64,000 nt of DNA from Adiantum capillus-veneris (GCA_014529385.2 CM043959.1:54254253-54318252); one strand, 5' to 3'. Counted from the stretch's first letter, positions 34,362 through 45,900 are shown. Program-made: numbers and translations. Notes: generated by a model not told the origin, from the letters alone.

Positions 34362-34440
34362 TACATCACTTCTCTACATCTCTTGTATATTAGCTTGTAT
34401 AGTAGCTTCTCTCACACTTAAAGTACCACATTGGACTTTA

Positions 34441-34450
34441 AGTGGGAGGT
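34441..34450 (+). promoter_or_regulatory. Copia C polypurine tract
   Basis: AGTGGGAGGT before the 3' LTR, in the loop of the inverted repeat 34426-34440 and 34461-34475. Confidence 0.85.
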
Positions 34451-34642
34451 TGTTGGGGTATAAAGCCCAATGTGGTCGCCCAGGTAAGTGGGCGGGCCGC
34501 CAGGTATGTACACATATTCTTTTGTTAAAACCTAATAAGAACTCACTATGCTCTACACATTACAGTAGAGCGAGTTCACCATATCGTCGTGCTCTTCTTC
34601 TTGCACTCTCTCTCTCGTCGCACTTCCGCTCGTACTCCTTCA
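34451..34642 (+). repeat. Copia C 3' LTR
   Basis: 192 bp, followed by the CCACT duplication and the resumed E1 leader. Confidence 0.93.
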
Positions 34643-34729
34643 CCACTTACCCTAATATAATTAACAAAATCAACCATTAATAGGCTACTTAAGGACCTCT
34701 CTTCTTAAGCAAGAAAAGAGAAACCAAAT

Positions 34730-34741
34730 GCTCTGATACCA
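34730..34741 (-). promoter_or_regulatory. Gypsy E1 primer binding site (tRNA-Met)
   Basis: GCTCTGATACCA on the plus strand, one base from the LTR start; complement of initiator Met-tRNA. Confidence 0.88.
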
Positions 34742-34742
34742 A

Positions 34743-35494
34743 TGTAATGGAAATGGCCTATGAACTTTGAGAATAACAGAATTAAGAGAATTAGAGTGAG
34801 CATTTTTGTGAGATTATTTTAAGAACATAGAGGATGAACTTAATTGATGGTAGTAACATGAACATAGTACTTAATTAACTTGGCATGAACAATACTTTTG
34901 CAAGAGAGAGAGTATTAGAGAATATGACAATAGTTGAGGACTGGATTTACTTGGAACCGGTCCCCCCTCCAAAAGGCGTTTGTATTATATATTCTCCCAT
35001 CAAGAGAGACTTTTTACAATACAATCTTTGTGTTCCTTGTGACCTTGGTGATGCTATGAAGATGGAAAGCTTCATGCATCACGGGCTTAACATAAACTTT
35101 GAAAAAAGCATTAACTATCCCAAGCCTCAGTCCCAAGGCCTCAAACACCTTCGAAGGTGGAGAGAGCTAGCGAGGAATGGGGGTAGGGACGAGGAAGAAG
35201 AATCATGCATATGAGAAAGAAATAGTTCATCACTTATCATCGCTCTTCTTGCTTAGCATAGCTTAATAGCATAGTAATGAAGATGAAGAAGATGGCAAGC
35301 TTAAGCATTGAAACATGGCTCTTGGTTGGATTTGCATTCGGATTTTCATTCAATAGCCAAGAGTGTTGGTATAGGCTCTCCACTTCGCAGCAAGCTTGGA
35401 GAAGGAGATGGAGCTCTTGCACTTTGCACTCTTACACAATGAGAGAATGTGTGTGTTTGTGTGGGAGAGTATACCCCCCTCTCATGCTTGGTCC

Positions 35495-35537
<43 letters not shown>

Positions 35538-36205
35538 TATTTTATTATTCATTTGGACATGTGTCCTCTTTTTCCTCTTTGAGAGAAAGAACTTTATTAT
35601 TTATTTTTATGTATCTAAATTCTCATTGGAGCCCTTTAAAACCTATCCAATAGCATTCAAGCACATCATGAGGGCCACATGTGGAAGATCATTTGAACAT
35701 GTGTCTTTTATGTTTATTAAGTCACTTGGTTGAATTGAATACTTCAAGGACTTAGTCAATCAAACATGGAAACTTCTATGCCACTTGAGAGTTGTCTTTG
35801 AATTGAATACTTCAAAAACGTTAGTCATTTAAGCATGTGAGAAACACCTCAAGCTTTTGGGTAAGGTTCCCACTAACACTTAGCAAGCCAACAAGCACCT
35901 CATGCTTAGGTAGGATTCCCACCTCAAGGTCAGGCCTAGCTTGCCTAAGGTCAAAGGACTTTTGAACACTAACTTTTGGAGGTCTTTAATGAAGCTAACC
36001 CTATTGTCTTTAAGCTCCATTCGGTAGCATTGCTCTTTAACATACCATCTCTCATTTGGACCCATTTTAACCTTGGCCTGTATTGAGACAGATCCATAAG
36101 CACATGTCTATATTCTAATCCTTGTTCCCGTTTATTCTCCCACATTAAATGATCAATTTAATATGAGAAAATATTTGGGTTGGTTAGATATTAGAATTTA
36201 TGACA
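34743..36205 (-). repeat. Gypsy E1 5' LTR
   Basis: 1463 bp from TGTAATGG to TTTATGACA; same family as 57363-58947 (E3). Contains a (CT)n run at 35496-35533. No second LTR of E1 survives in the window. Confidence 0.85.
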
Positions 36206-36891
36206 GACTATCTCTCTAGTTTGGAGTTTGTTTATTATGATGCAAAGCATGTTGTGACTAGGTTTAGTCCCTTCATGTTTATGTCAAGATTTCAACCTCG
36301 ATTTCCAGTTATGGTGGGGTTGTCTACAAATGAGGAATGACAAAAAGTCAAGGACATAATCTGTGCTGATGAGATTTATCAGTAAGTCACTTTCGAGGAA
36401 AGTTGAAAAGAGGTATTCTTACATGTTCCAACACCTTTAAAAAGTCTAGAAATTGGTCACTGGTTTAGTCACCTCTTAGTTGTGGTGACTCATTTAATTC
36501 TCAAGTGTGTTATAAATCGAGTATGTACTATTTTGAATATAAGCCATTTACACAAACGTTTGCATTGGGACAACAGTATACACAATCAAAATGTTGTTCT
36601 TGGTTTCATTGAACCTCCAACTGAACCGTGTATCAATCAAATGGACAGTTGGACTCTTGAGAGGTGTGAATGTGGAAAACATTAGTGTCCTTAAGAAGAT
36701 ATTACCGCTTTTGTTTTCGAGGACGAAAATGCTTCTCCTAGGGGGGAGTAATGTCAAGCCAAGGGTAGAGCAAGGACACACATGCGATAAAGGGATCTAT
36801 ATATAGCTAGGGACAAGGGACTATATATAGTACGACTAGGTGGCGAAGGGCTTGTGGTTGTTCCCAATCTCTCACAAAGAGGCATCACCTT
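36206..36891 (+). pseudogene. Gypsy remnant: integrase end, polypurine tract, LTR start
   Basis: Plus-strand fragments SPFMFMSRFQPRFPVMVGL (about 36265-36325) resemble the integrase C-terminal part of another gypsy family. Around 36712-36748 an FEDENASPRGE-like end is followed by a G-rich tract and TGTCAAGCC, a likely LTR start at about 36752, with TATATATA boxes near 36800 and 36823. Stops are frequent. The LTR is cut at about 36891. Confidence 0.55.
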
Positions 36892-38460
36892 TTACTATGA
36901 GTCAAGAAATACCAAACTCTATACACTGCTTCAACCCCAAGTGGAGAGCTAAGTACTCTGCCTCATTGATTGTGTGAACATTCTCAAGATCATATGCTTT
37001 AGATAAAATTGCTTTACCTTGGGGGTCTGGAATCACCGCATCTTCACCATCTTTTTGCACCACACTCTTATACGCACCATCAAACCACATCACAAAAGAC
37101 TTTTCTATGTCAAGCTACTCACATGCTTCTTCTCATACTACCCTTACATACATTGGAAAATCTACATTCTTATTGACCCAAATATTCACCAAGTTAGACA
37201 TGATGGTTTGATTTTGACCTTAAACTTGAACTCCTACAATGGAAACACTTACTTCATGATACGCTTTCCTGGCTTCAAATGTAGAACCACTTCACGCAAC
37301 AAATTATTGGAAGTGAAAACACAAAATTACAAACAATTGGATACGCGTTAAATTTTCGACGCGCAAACACCAAGCCATCACCCACTGTTAAGCTTTTGTA
37401 TAGGTCATCTCTCCAGGACCCTGCTGTTGAAGTAGATCAACCTGTAGGACTTCTCCACTTTCTACAATAAAACAGCTCCTATAGCAATAGTATCCAATGT
37501 CATAGCAATATAGAAATCATCCTTGCGGTTTGAAAGACAAACTACAGGCAACTAGCAAAGAATCTCTTTAACCTTTTCAAAAGCTTGTTGTGCATCTTTA
37601 GTCCATTGAAAGTCATGAAACTATTGATCCATCTTCTAAAGAGAATACACATATTGCAAAAGCATCCAAAAAGACCTTGACAAATACTTCAGCTTATGTA
37701 CAAACGAAGCCAGACCTTGAGCACTTAATGGTTCCATCAACACAAGAGCCTTCACCTTCTCAGGATCAACCTCTATACCATTTGTCATACCGCATGACCT
37801 AACAAACGGACTCAAGGTTGCACCAACATACACTTCTTTGGGTTCAATTGACCACCTTCTTCATTAAGCCTTTGAAAACATAGCCTTAGCTTTGACGGTG
37901 CTCTAACCTGGAACTCTAACATCCAATGTCATCCGTAAACACTATGATAAACTTACTCAAATATGTCCAAACACCCTATTCATCCACTCCTCGAAAGTTG
38001 CATATGCATTGACCAAACCAAAGGGCATCCTATGATAAGCAAAGCATCCCCATGGAGAGATAAAAGTAGTCTTCAGATTATCTGCAAGAGCTATACCAAT
38101 CTGGAAGTACCAAAAAACTATCCATGATCGAGTACATTCGTAACCAAGCTTAAGCAAAATTTCTCTTGCAACATCCTGTGCCATGCAAATATCCTCATAA
38201 AGACCATCTTGCAAGGACCTTGTCTTAACATCAATTTGGACAAGCTTCCTGTACTCTCTAGCAACCATAGCAAGACCCCGCAGAGTAATCATTTTTACAA
38301 ACAGAGGAAGACCCTCATCAAAATATTTACTCTACTTTTGCTTGGCCCTTTGGCAACCAATCTAGCTATGTACTTGAGCACTAAATGTGATCTCCAATAT
38401 ATGGCACCATTTACATGGCAAAGCATTCATCCCTTTTGGCAAAGATCCTTTTAATTCTTC
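36892..38460 (-). pseudogene. Gypsy remnant, RT and RNase H, minus strand
   Basis: Three decayed frames in the order expected on the minus strand. 37957-38292 has TFISPWGCFAYHRMPFGLVN and ATFEEWMNRVFGHI (RT motif B region). 37636-37833 has SCGMTNGIEVDPEKVKAL (connection). 36902-37093 has MWFDGAYKS and NEAEYLALHLGLKQCIEFGI, an RNase H. The divergent RNase H recalls the second RNase H of Tat-type elements; this lineage call is tentative. No LTR found. Confidence 0.65.
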
Positions 38461-38786
38461 TACAAAGAATCCATTTTTTTACTACAAAGCCCACTCCTAC
38501 TTACGCTTGTCATATCTCAACATAGCCCCATCATAGCAAGAGGGCTCTACACGATCTCTAAACATGATGTAATCTAGGCTAGACACAAAGCACTAATGCA
38601 AGGTAAAAATTTGAGTTGATGATCGAGCAATTTTCCCTTTTGGCAAATGTTTTAAGGTCCAAGTCTTGTTTATACGAAGTATCCATTTCTGCACGCTCAC
38701 TAATGCTTGTCATCTTTCATCATAGCAAGAAGACTCTCCACAATCTATCTACCACAAATTTGAGATTATAATCAAGTTCCCTTCTG
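38461..38786 (+). other. Non-coding remnant with diverged repeat
   Basis: No gene seen. The segment CTCACTAATGCTTGTCATCT at about 38697 recurs at about 38850, each followed by a similar text of about 45 bp ending in CACAATCTATCTAC; a weaker third copy starts near 38500. Confidence 0.5.
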
Positions 38787-38845
38787 GCAAAGGTTCTAAG
38801 TTCCAAGTCTTGTTTATACAAAGACTTGGAACTTAGAACCTTTGC
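38787..38845 (+). repeat. Perfect 25-bp inverted repeat with 9-bp loop
   Basis: Left arm 38787-38811 (GCAAAGGTTCTAAGTTCCAA then GTCTT) is exactly complementary to 38821-38845. The loop is GTTTATACA. It lies between two direct repeats. Confidence 0.95.
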
Positions 38846-39933
38846 TCACGCTCACTAATGCTTGTCATCTTTCATCATAGCAAGAGGACTCTCCACAATC
38901 TATCTACTACAATCTGTCCATGTGGCCCAAAAACTTAGGCTGACCTCTGCAAACCAATGGATTATGCATTTTTAACTGCATGTTCAAAGCTAGTCAAAAA
39001 ATCTCTTTAAATTATTTCCTCTTGCGGTGCACAAACTGCTGCTTGTCTTTGCACATGGACTGGTGGAATAACATCTTGGAAAGTACCTTTCTTCATCTCA
39101 AGCTCTTTAGAATGGCATCATGCCTTGCCAGCTAGGAGCAATGTACAAACGAAGGGAGCCACCAGGTGACAATGAAAAAGGAACAAGGAACTAGGACCCT
39201 AAAAGTGATTATTCTGTGACTATGAAAGGCAGCTAGGGGCAAAGGAAAATATGAGACTTAACACGTGCTGTACAGGTCATAGGCATCAGGTGAACCAGCT
39301 CCAAACTTCAATGTACAAAGCGATGCCTGGTATATTTCAGCAAGCCCAGTTCTATTCCCTTAAGAAATCATGATATATGTTACCTTATTTGGCTCAAAAA
39401 CCATACTTTTTATGCTTCCGCTTACAATACTCATCAACACCTAAAAAGACTGTGAAATGCCGTCAAGACAATTAAGATAAAATCTAGCACGAGGAGCCTC
39501 ACCTCGTCAGAGTCTTGTTTCTTAAAATCCCCCATTACAAAGCCTGATCAAACTGAGCAAGCCCCACGTGCCTCAGATTAAGAAATACTGACTCCTACAT
39601 GTCCATAATAACAAGAGTGGTCAAAATATGACGTCGAGGCCACAAACTGTGCGAAAATCTTACAACAGTTTCAAAGTAGACCGCTGAAGCAGCACTAAAT
39701 GCATGAATATTAGCCTAAGAAAGAAATGCGTGCATGTACGGCAACACTGCAGGAGATAAGCCATATGTTTCTCTTCAAGAAGACATTAAGTCTTGCAAAT
39801 CAAGTCTTCAAAGTCATTCAAGAATGTCCAATGTACAGAAATAATGTTATAATCTCAACATGGTCAAAAAAGGTTAATGGATTTAATGTTTAGAGAAAAA
39901 AGGGCCATACAAATCTGAAAAGAACCCTTGAAT
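38846..39933 (-). other. Intergenic DNA and 3' flank of the phosphatase gene
   Basis: About 1.1 kb with no credible ORF on either strand. The part nearest 39933 probably contains the 3' untranslated region of the host gene, but I cannot place its poly(A) site. Confidence 0.5.
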
Positions 39934-41758
39934 CTACAAGAGGCGAAGATGGGCAGTATCATTCACTCGCTGAATTTGCCACCCATGGTGACTTGAATGC
40001 CTCAATACAGTCATTGAAGTATTGTCAATTTCAAAACGGTGTGTCATATGGGGATCCAATCCCAAGATCCCACGCAAAAGACATTTGATGGCCATCCCAT
40101 GAGAAAAGATTGCCACATGATAAGAAGTTGGTCTTGTGGAAGATTTTTGGTCAGGCTCTCCATGGAGACGTAAGTCGTCGACAACAATATTGGTTGCATC
40201 ACTAGATGCTATGTGTAGCCTGCTTTTTCCACTTCCGTTGGAATACAGAGAACCATTCCCTGCTGCAGATGGTATCATCACCGACCCTTTTATTTCATCG
40301 GTTGAATCATTCAGAGGATGGACCTGCATCAAGAGATTTGGTTTGCCCTGCTTCTTCAACGACGATTTTGCATCTTTGTGCAAGCTACCTTCAATTGCCT
40401 TTTGGAGCACAACATTATTAAGAAAATTAATCATTCTGAATTCCACTTGCCGTGGCGATTCCCCACCTGGAGCATGAAAATCTGGCTGCGTATTTGCCCT
40501 CAAGTTCAGTAACTCTGGGGTATAAATTTCAGACCTTCGAAGACCTTCCCAGAGACCTTGACTCATCTCCATAAGAGCATCTGCAAACTCAAGTTTCTCC
40601 TTTGCGAAGTTGACTTCCTGAAACAATTCAAACTGATGGTAAATTATCTTCACTTACAAAATCAGTAACAGATAATAACAGTCCACTTCTTGAGAGCAAT
40701 CCCGGAGCTATATACGAGCAAAAATGGTTTCTGGTTTACAAATAATGAAATTGAAACTCATCACACAAGTAACAGTAAGTACTAAGACTGAAAGGGACAA
40801 CATTTTGGTTGCTGTAGCTGATGTGCCATTTCTCAAATAAATTGCATCAAAAGAAACAACCTAACATTGGCTGAGTAGGATCAACACGCAGACATACCTG
40901 GCAAACGGACACTGCTGTTTGCTTGCAGCGTTCCAAGGGTGAGGAAAAAACAGCATCAAAATGCACACCATGTGATAGTAAAAAAACCCCAAGAGCCCTT
41001 GCCTGCCTTTTACCTTCTGGAGTAATCATAGCAGACGGACTACGACCTGAAATAAGCCCTGAAAGAATAGTGTTACCATATTGTTAGCAAAGGGAATGCT
41101 GCATCCGACGGTAGTCCAGAATTAACTTGCTAGATATAATGAGAAGCAACTCCAATAATGGTTAAACCACAACTAGGCCAACAGAATATCAGCTTGCAGC
41201 ACAGAAAAGATAGATGAAGTAGACAAAGTGAGTTGAAAATCTGATTAACCATCAAGGAACGAAAAACAACTCCAGAATTGGACACTAACTGATATACTGC
41301 CAACTCCAATTGAAACTAAGATCAACACCTGGCAGAAGGTTCATGTTGCTCTCAGCATGTCTGATGAGATAGATCTCAGTGCAGATCTCATCACCAATAA
41401 GTGCACCAGGAGGAATATGCATTCGCATATTGAAACTCCGTCCATGCTGGGAGAGGCTCAAGGGGCTTAGCATATGGCCAGGATCCCATACTTTTACAGA
41501 AGGGCCCAAATGAGGGGTCATGACTGAAGATGCAGGAGATGCTGAAGGTTCAAAGGGAACAATTTCTGGATCTTGCTCCAGCTCATCTAATTGGTCCACT
41601 TTCATCTTTTGCTTGCTCTCTTGCACAGCTACAGTTTGATTGCTGGTTTCGTTCTGCACTGATTGCTGCATTAGCTCATCTTTCAATTCTGTTTCTTCCT
41701 CCTCTTCTTCCTCATCGTCCTCATCTTGTCCAAAAGAAACTGACTGTGTCAAGCCCAT
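39934..41758 (-). CDS. Histidine phosphatase (phosphoglycerate mutase-like), 3 coding exons
   Basis: The only clear host gene. Exons on the minus strand: 41758-41329, 41058-40898 and 40617-39934, with GT-AG introns, together 1275 nt (424 aa from this ATG). The catalytic RHAE of the histidine-phosphatase superfamily is near residue 133 (EIYLIRHAESNMN, His 134), SPLERCKQTA follows in exon 2, and the second His lies in AIFSHGMAIK near residue 370. An acidic, Gln-rich region precedes the domain. Function is probably a phosphatase/mutase-family reaction on an unknown substrate. The ATG used may be internal: the frame is open for seven codons upstream, with an acceptor-like AG there, so a 5' exon is likely. 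Confidence 0.88.
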
Positions 41759-42380
41759 CAACAAAAGTAGCCGATCCCTTTAAGCCTGTCACAACATAGC
41801 AACGCAAATACAGAAAATCAACTGAGGCCCTGAAGTATTTTCATAAATGTTCTCTCGTCGCATTTGACCTACCGCATACATAGCTATTTTCATCATTTGC
41901 ATGAAAGCACATTGGTTTCACGAGGGTGGCCTAGTACTTTTACTTGTTATCACTGGACAAGGGAATGCAGTTAGTTAGAACTCCTAGAAGAGCAACTCCT
42001 GCGCTAATGGAATTGCCTATAGCCAATGCCTTTTGAAAAGACAATCTCTTTCTCTAGAAAGGCCACATGCATGCATCTAAAATGCCATTAGAGTCCAGAT
42101 AAGATGAGGTTCTTTTGGTTTGAGTGTGTGTGTTTTTATCAGGGTCAAGGCAAAGATTTGACAAAAGCCCCAGTTATGGCTATAGCACCGACAAGAGATC
42201 AAAACAGCAAAACAGGAATGGGTGGAAAGCTGTCTCCTCCTTGAGAACACCCAGAACTTTCCAGGCTGTACCAGCTCCCCTTTCAAACAAGGTTGCCGTT
42301 CCAGAAATGCATTACCGCCTGTTCCTTTTTGGACAGCTACTTGCAAACAGTAAATGGCTAGTACATGTTCTAGTTGGGGG

Positions 42381-43026
42381 TATTGTGTATCATTTGAGAG
42401 GTTGTGGCCACTTGATCATTGGAAACTATACTGAATTAAACAACCTCCTCTCCCCTCCCCCCGGCTGTCTCAAGCTCCCCTTCCATTCCAGTCTCCCCTT
42501 CTCCTTCCATGTAACTGCGGATGAAATAGACAGTAAGAGATGAACACCATAAATAAATACCCTCCAACCATATCCCTTACATAGAGACGGAATGTTTCAC
42601 AGCTCTGCAATATTGGAAGTCCAGTTGTTGAAGTGAGAAAGATAAATTACAACATCGATGTAAATGAGTAGAAGTTTCATGTCCACGTGATTTCAAAGCA
42701 TGCTATTGTGTATCATTTGAGAGGTTGTGGCCACTTGATCATTGGAAACTATACTGAATTAAACAACCTCCTCTCCCCTCCCCCCGGCTGTCTCAAGCTC
42801 CCCTTCCATTCCAGTCTCCCCTTCTCCTTCCATGTAACTGCGGATGAAATAGACAGTAAGAGATGAACACCATAAATAAATACCCTCCAACCATATCCCT
42901 TACATAGAGACGGAATGTTTCACAGCTCTGCAATATTGGAAGTCCAGTTGTTGAAGTGAGAAAGATAAATTACAACATCGATGTAAATGAGTAGAAGCTT
43001 CATGTCCACGTGATTTCAAAGCATGC
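42381..43026 (+). repeat. 323-bp tandem duplication
   Basis: Units 42381-42703 and 42704-43026 start TATTGTGTATCATTTGAGAG. I saw one substitution (GAAGTTTCAT versus GAAGCTTCAT) in 323 bp, so the duplication is recent or was homogenised. Confidence 0.95.
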
Positions 43027-43973
43027 TAAGAAGACAACAGAGAGCAAGAAAAGTAGACAATAGTTAAGCCTTGGTCAAGATACCCTTTTCTTTGGGGCCT
43101 TGCAACAACATAAAGAAACGCAGTTCTTTTGCAAGATACATACTGAATGAATACAAGAAAAGCCTGATTTGACTTTAAAGGATACACAACTTTACAGGCC
43201 CAAGGTAGTCATCCGCATGACAAAATGACCAGTAGGTCCATCCTGCTAGTTTTGACAAAATATTATGACATTCCCCTAACATCCTCAATATTCTTTTTTT
43301 GCATTACAATTGATTATCCCGTCCAATGAAACTTCTCACAAAGTAGTTAAATCCGGGTTGCTCTGTTAGCTTCAACAGAATCAGTAGCAACATCTATTCA
43401 ACTATAAAATAAACAAGTTCCTGTTGCCTACCGTTGTGTCAATTTTATCACACTCTCTCCGGTAGAAAAATGCTTCATTAACCATACAGTCAACAATGCC
43501 CACAACAATTCCATGAAAATCAATTCAAATCACTAGTACAGTCAACAAATTGCTAACGTGAACTTATTGTGATCCAATAGCCCAATTTATTCAGCTCTAG
43601 AACAGGCACCTTTCTCTTGTCTACCTTGAAGGGTTCAAAAAGAAAGGCTGCATTCACAAGCAAACTAATTTTGACCTCAACAGTCTGAAAATAAGCACAT
43701 TCGGTACCAACCACAAGGCATCACGCCACGCAACCACAACCAGATAACTTGAAAGAGCTAAGAGGGCAAGGGTAACACTATAAAACTTGAGAGAGCCAGA
43801 AAATAAAAAACCCTCCTGAAGAGAGTTAAAATTGCTACAACCCTCAGCTATCTCAGCTGATTTTACTCTAAACCAGATCTGCCCACTCGGAAGACCAGTG
43901 AGAAACACGCCATCAAATTCAAAAGAGGAGAGTGAAGCCTTCCAGCTTTGAAGTAAGAAATGACCAAGCATCG

Positions 43974-43976
<3 letters not shown>

Positions 43977-44017
<41 letters not shown>
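43977..44017 (+). repeat. (CT)n microsatellite
   Basis: About 20 CT units, about 20 bp downstream (minus strand) of the candidate donor site of the 5' exon. Confidence 0.95.
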
Positions 44018-44020
<3 letters not shown>

Positions 44021-44038
44021 GTAACAACCATAACTAAC

Positions 44039-44176
44039 CTTAGCGACCAAGGCGGGGATCATCCAAACGGCACTGCCTAGAAAGCGGAACCCGCAGACGT
44101 AGGAGAGGGCGAAATCTTGCGGATCTAGTCAGAGAATGCTATTCGTCCCGCAGTCTGCATTGCAAGCAGGCGCCAT
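44039..44176 (-). CDS. Candidate 5' exon of the phosphatase gene
   Basis: The minus strand has ATG at 44176 and, in that frame, QDFALSYVCGFRFLGSAVWM then IPALVAK ending at a strong donor AAG|GTTAGT (44039/44038). The hydrophobic run could be a membrane segment or signal anchor. A TGA at 44131-44129 (codon 16) interrupts the frame, so either the start is downstream, the first part is untranslated, or the exon is defective. The link to the main exons is inferred from position only. Confidence 0.35.
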
Positions 44177-44600
44177 AGCCAGTGAGCGTGAGCTTTGAAA
44201 CCCTTTCTTTTGTGTTGCTCAACGAGTTGTTTCTCTGCTCTCTCCCTGTAGGTGTGGGTCACGCTGCTACAGCTTGCTGCTTAATGACCAAACGTACAAA
44301 TTTTGGTTTGGACAAGCTAGGCCTATGCAACTTGCAACCTGAACGCTGTCGTAAGTTTACACCAGTCCCCTGAAAACGTGTACTAGTGTTCCAAACCTGC
44401 GGCGCATACCGGCGGCCGGCCTACCACCCCACTTCGTCTTCGGACTCAGGGGGGGGGGGGGGGGGGAGGGGGGGGGCTAGAACTATTTGACGGTCCACGA
44501 TCTCTGGATAATGTGGACCGTCCGTTTATTCTCAAGAATAAAAAGATTCAGATCGGATCTGCTCGCGCGACTTGAACCATACTATGGCAAAAGTGACAGG
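44177..44600 (+). other. Intergenic, likely promoter side of the phosphatase gene; poly-G run
   Basis: No gene. A G-tract of about 28 bases with one A lies at 44449-44476. Confidence 0.5.
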
Positions 44601-44800
44601 GTGGGGATCACACGGTGTTCACTTGGAGATCACTTTGGGATGGTTGGGGTCACACAGTGATCACTTTGGAATATGTGGGTTTACAAGGTGATCACATCTC
44701 GATTGGGATATATAGGAGGACCTTTAATTTTCACATCGAGTTTCCTTGGGGTTCACTTCGATTGTGATCACATGATGATCACTTAGGGATTAATCCGCCA
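44601..44800 (+). repeat. Cluster of GATCAC motifs
   Basis: GATCAC occurs at 44606, 44628, 44659, 44690, 44766 and 44777, three of them as the palindrome GTGATCAC (44657, 44688, 44764). Related GGTTCAC/GTTCAC words lie between. Could be a decayed minisatellite or a regulatory array 0.4-0.6 kb upstream of the candidate first exon. Confidence 0.6.
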
Positions 44801-44884
44801 TCGGACGGCGCAAAACCAATCCCTCCGCCTCCAATTAATAGGGATCATTGATCCCACCTGACAAAGGGGGTGTCAAATAATCAC

Positions 44885-44885
<1 letters not shown>

Positions 44886-44942
<57 letters not shown>
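44886..44942 (+). repeat. (GA)n microsatellite
   Basis: About 28 GA units without interruption. Confidence 0.95.
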
Positions 44943-44945
<3 letters not shown>

Positions 44946-45100
44946 AATTATCGCCCACGGAGGTCATATATGACCCATGGAACCAAAAGGAGCACTACAA
45001 CAATTCCTTCTTAGAGTGAGGGGTGATACATATCAGTTAAGGATTAAGTGTCCATCAAGAGGGTAAAGTAAATAAAAGAGAGACAAAAACCTAAGGGGGT

Positions 45101-45900
45101 TTAACTGAGGGATAGCAGCTTAGGATTTTGAAATTCTTGGATGATCGCTTTGCCACCTCGGTAGATTGCCCATTTGCCTTGTTTACGTGCTTCATGCATC
45201 TTTTTGAGCTCACTTGCTTTACTCTTGAGTTGATTCGTGGTCATCCATAGCTTTTTTCCCTTGAGAAGTTGAGATTGGCGTAGCAGCTTCATACGCTCAT
45301 CTTTGTCCTTAAAAGTGAGTATGCAATGCTCGGGTGGCACATGCCTATGTGTGTCGTGTTTCGGGCTTGATGTAGACAGGTTGAAGAGTGTCATTTGGCT
45401 TGGAGATTGCTTCCTCGAGGGTGTCCTCGCTGGTGCACCACGGTGAGTGGAGCCCCCCAATCCTGACCTTGAGGCCAAGAGAGTCTTGTAGTTGGCATCC
45501 ATGTAGGGCCACCTGTATCTTGCTACCGATCTTCTTATGTGTTGCTTCATGTGATTCTTTTCGTATTGCCGCCATGACAGTCTTGGTGAGTGAGGTTTGA
45601 ACCTCATGTGCTTGTGCAAGTAGAGCTTGGCTCTCTGCTTCCTTCGCGTCTTCGAGCTTGCGTAAACGTTCTTTGAGTTTATCATTCTCCCCAATGAGTT
45701 CTTGAATCTAAGCCTCGAGGGCTACAATCCTTGCTTCTTGGCAGGCGGCAGGGTCCTTCCTTGGTGCTGCTGCCACTACAAGAAAGCTCTTGCGTGCAAT
45801 GGGAGTGCCAAACGACGACATCAGTGCCACCAATGGGGCTAGTGACACCTTCTCAAAATTCCTAGCTTGCAACGTTGTTGAACTGAGAGTGTGGTGGGAT
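45101..45900 (-). pseudogene. ORF1p-like protein fragment (possible LINE ORF1)
   Basis: A frame from about 45900 to 45345 reads MSSFGTPIARKSFLVVAAAP (ATG at 45821), passes a TAG, then a coiled coil (NDKLKERLRKLEDAKEAESQ) and a basic region. A shift to the frame 45101-45694 continues with PPEHCILTFKDKDERMKLLR, SQLLKGKKLWMT and ARKQGKWAIYRGGKAIIQEF. Coiled coil plus an RNA-binding-like C-terminal domain with this pattern recalls LINE ORF1 proteins. No endonuclease or RT lies nearby. Tentative. Confidence 0.4.

Larger units (their letters stand above)
29129..34642 (+). mobile_element. Copia C (Tork-like), complete but with many stops
   Basis: LTRs 29129-29322 and 34451-34642, perfect target duplication CCACT (29124-29128 and 34643-34647), primer site CTGGTATCAGAGC at 29324-29336 and polypurine tract at 34441-34450. 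Gag-pol order is gag, protease, integrase, RT, RNase H. All domains are present but are cut by at least six in-frame TAG codons, one TGA and two frameshifts. LTR plan, leader motif and polypurine hairpin resemble copia B. Confidence 0.95.
41765..44038 (-). other. Probable 5' intron of the phosphatase gene
   Basis: 2.3 kb between the main coding exons and a candidate 5' exon. No coding exon could be fitted; the phases of the donor at 44038 and the acceptor near 41778 do not match directly, so a missed exon or a different join is possible. Contains the 323-bp tandem duplication and a CT run. Confidence 0.45.

Noticed and set aside
36360-36400. GCTGATGAGATTTATCAG as a second hammerhead
   Set aside because: CTGATGAG is present but there is no GAAA at the required position and no stem I partner.
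42124-42543. 139-residue + strand frame across the phosphatase intron
   Set aside because: Unrecognised, opposite strand to the gene, and its end lies in the tandem duplication; no support as a gene.
43654-44031. 125-residue minus-strand frame starting MVVTTRERERER
   Set aside because: It is the translation of the (CT)n microsatellite plus intron DNA just downstream of a good splice donor; no family resemblance.
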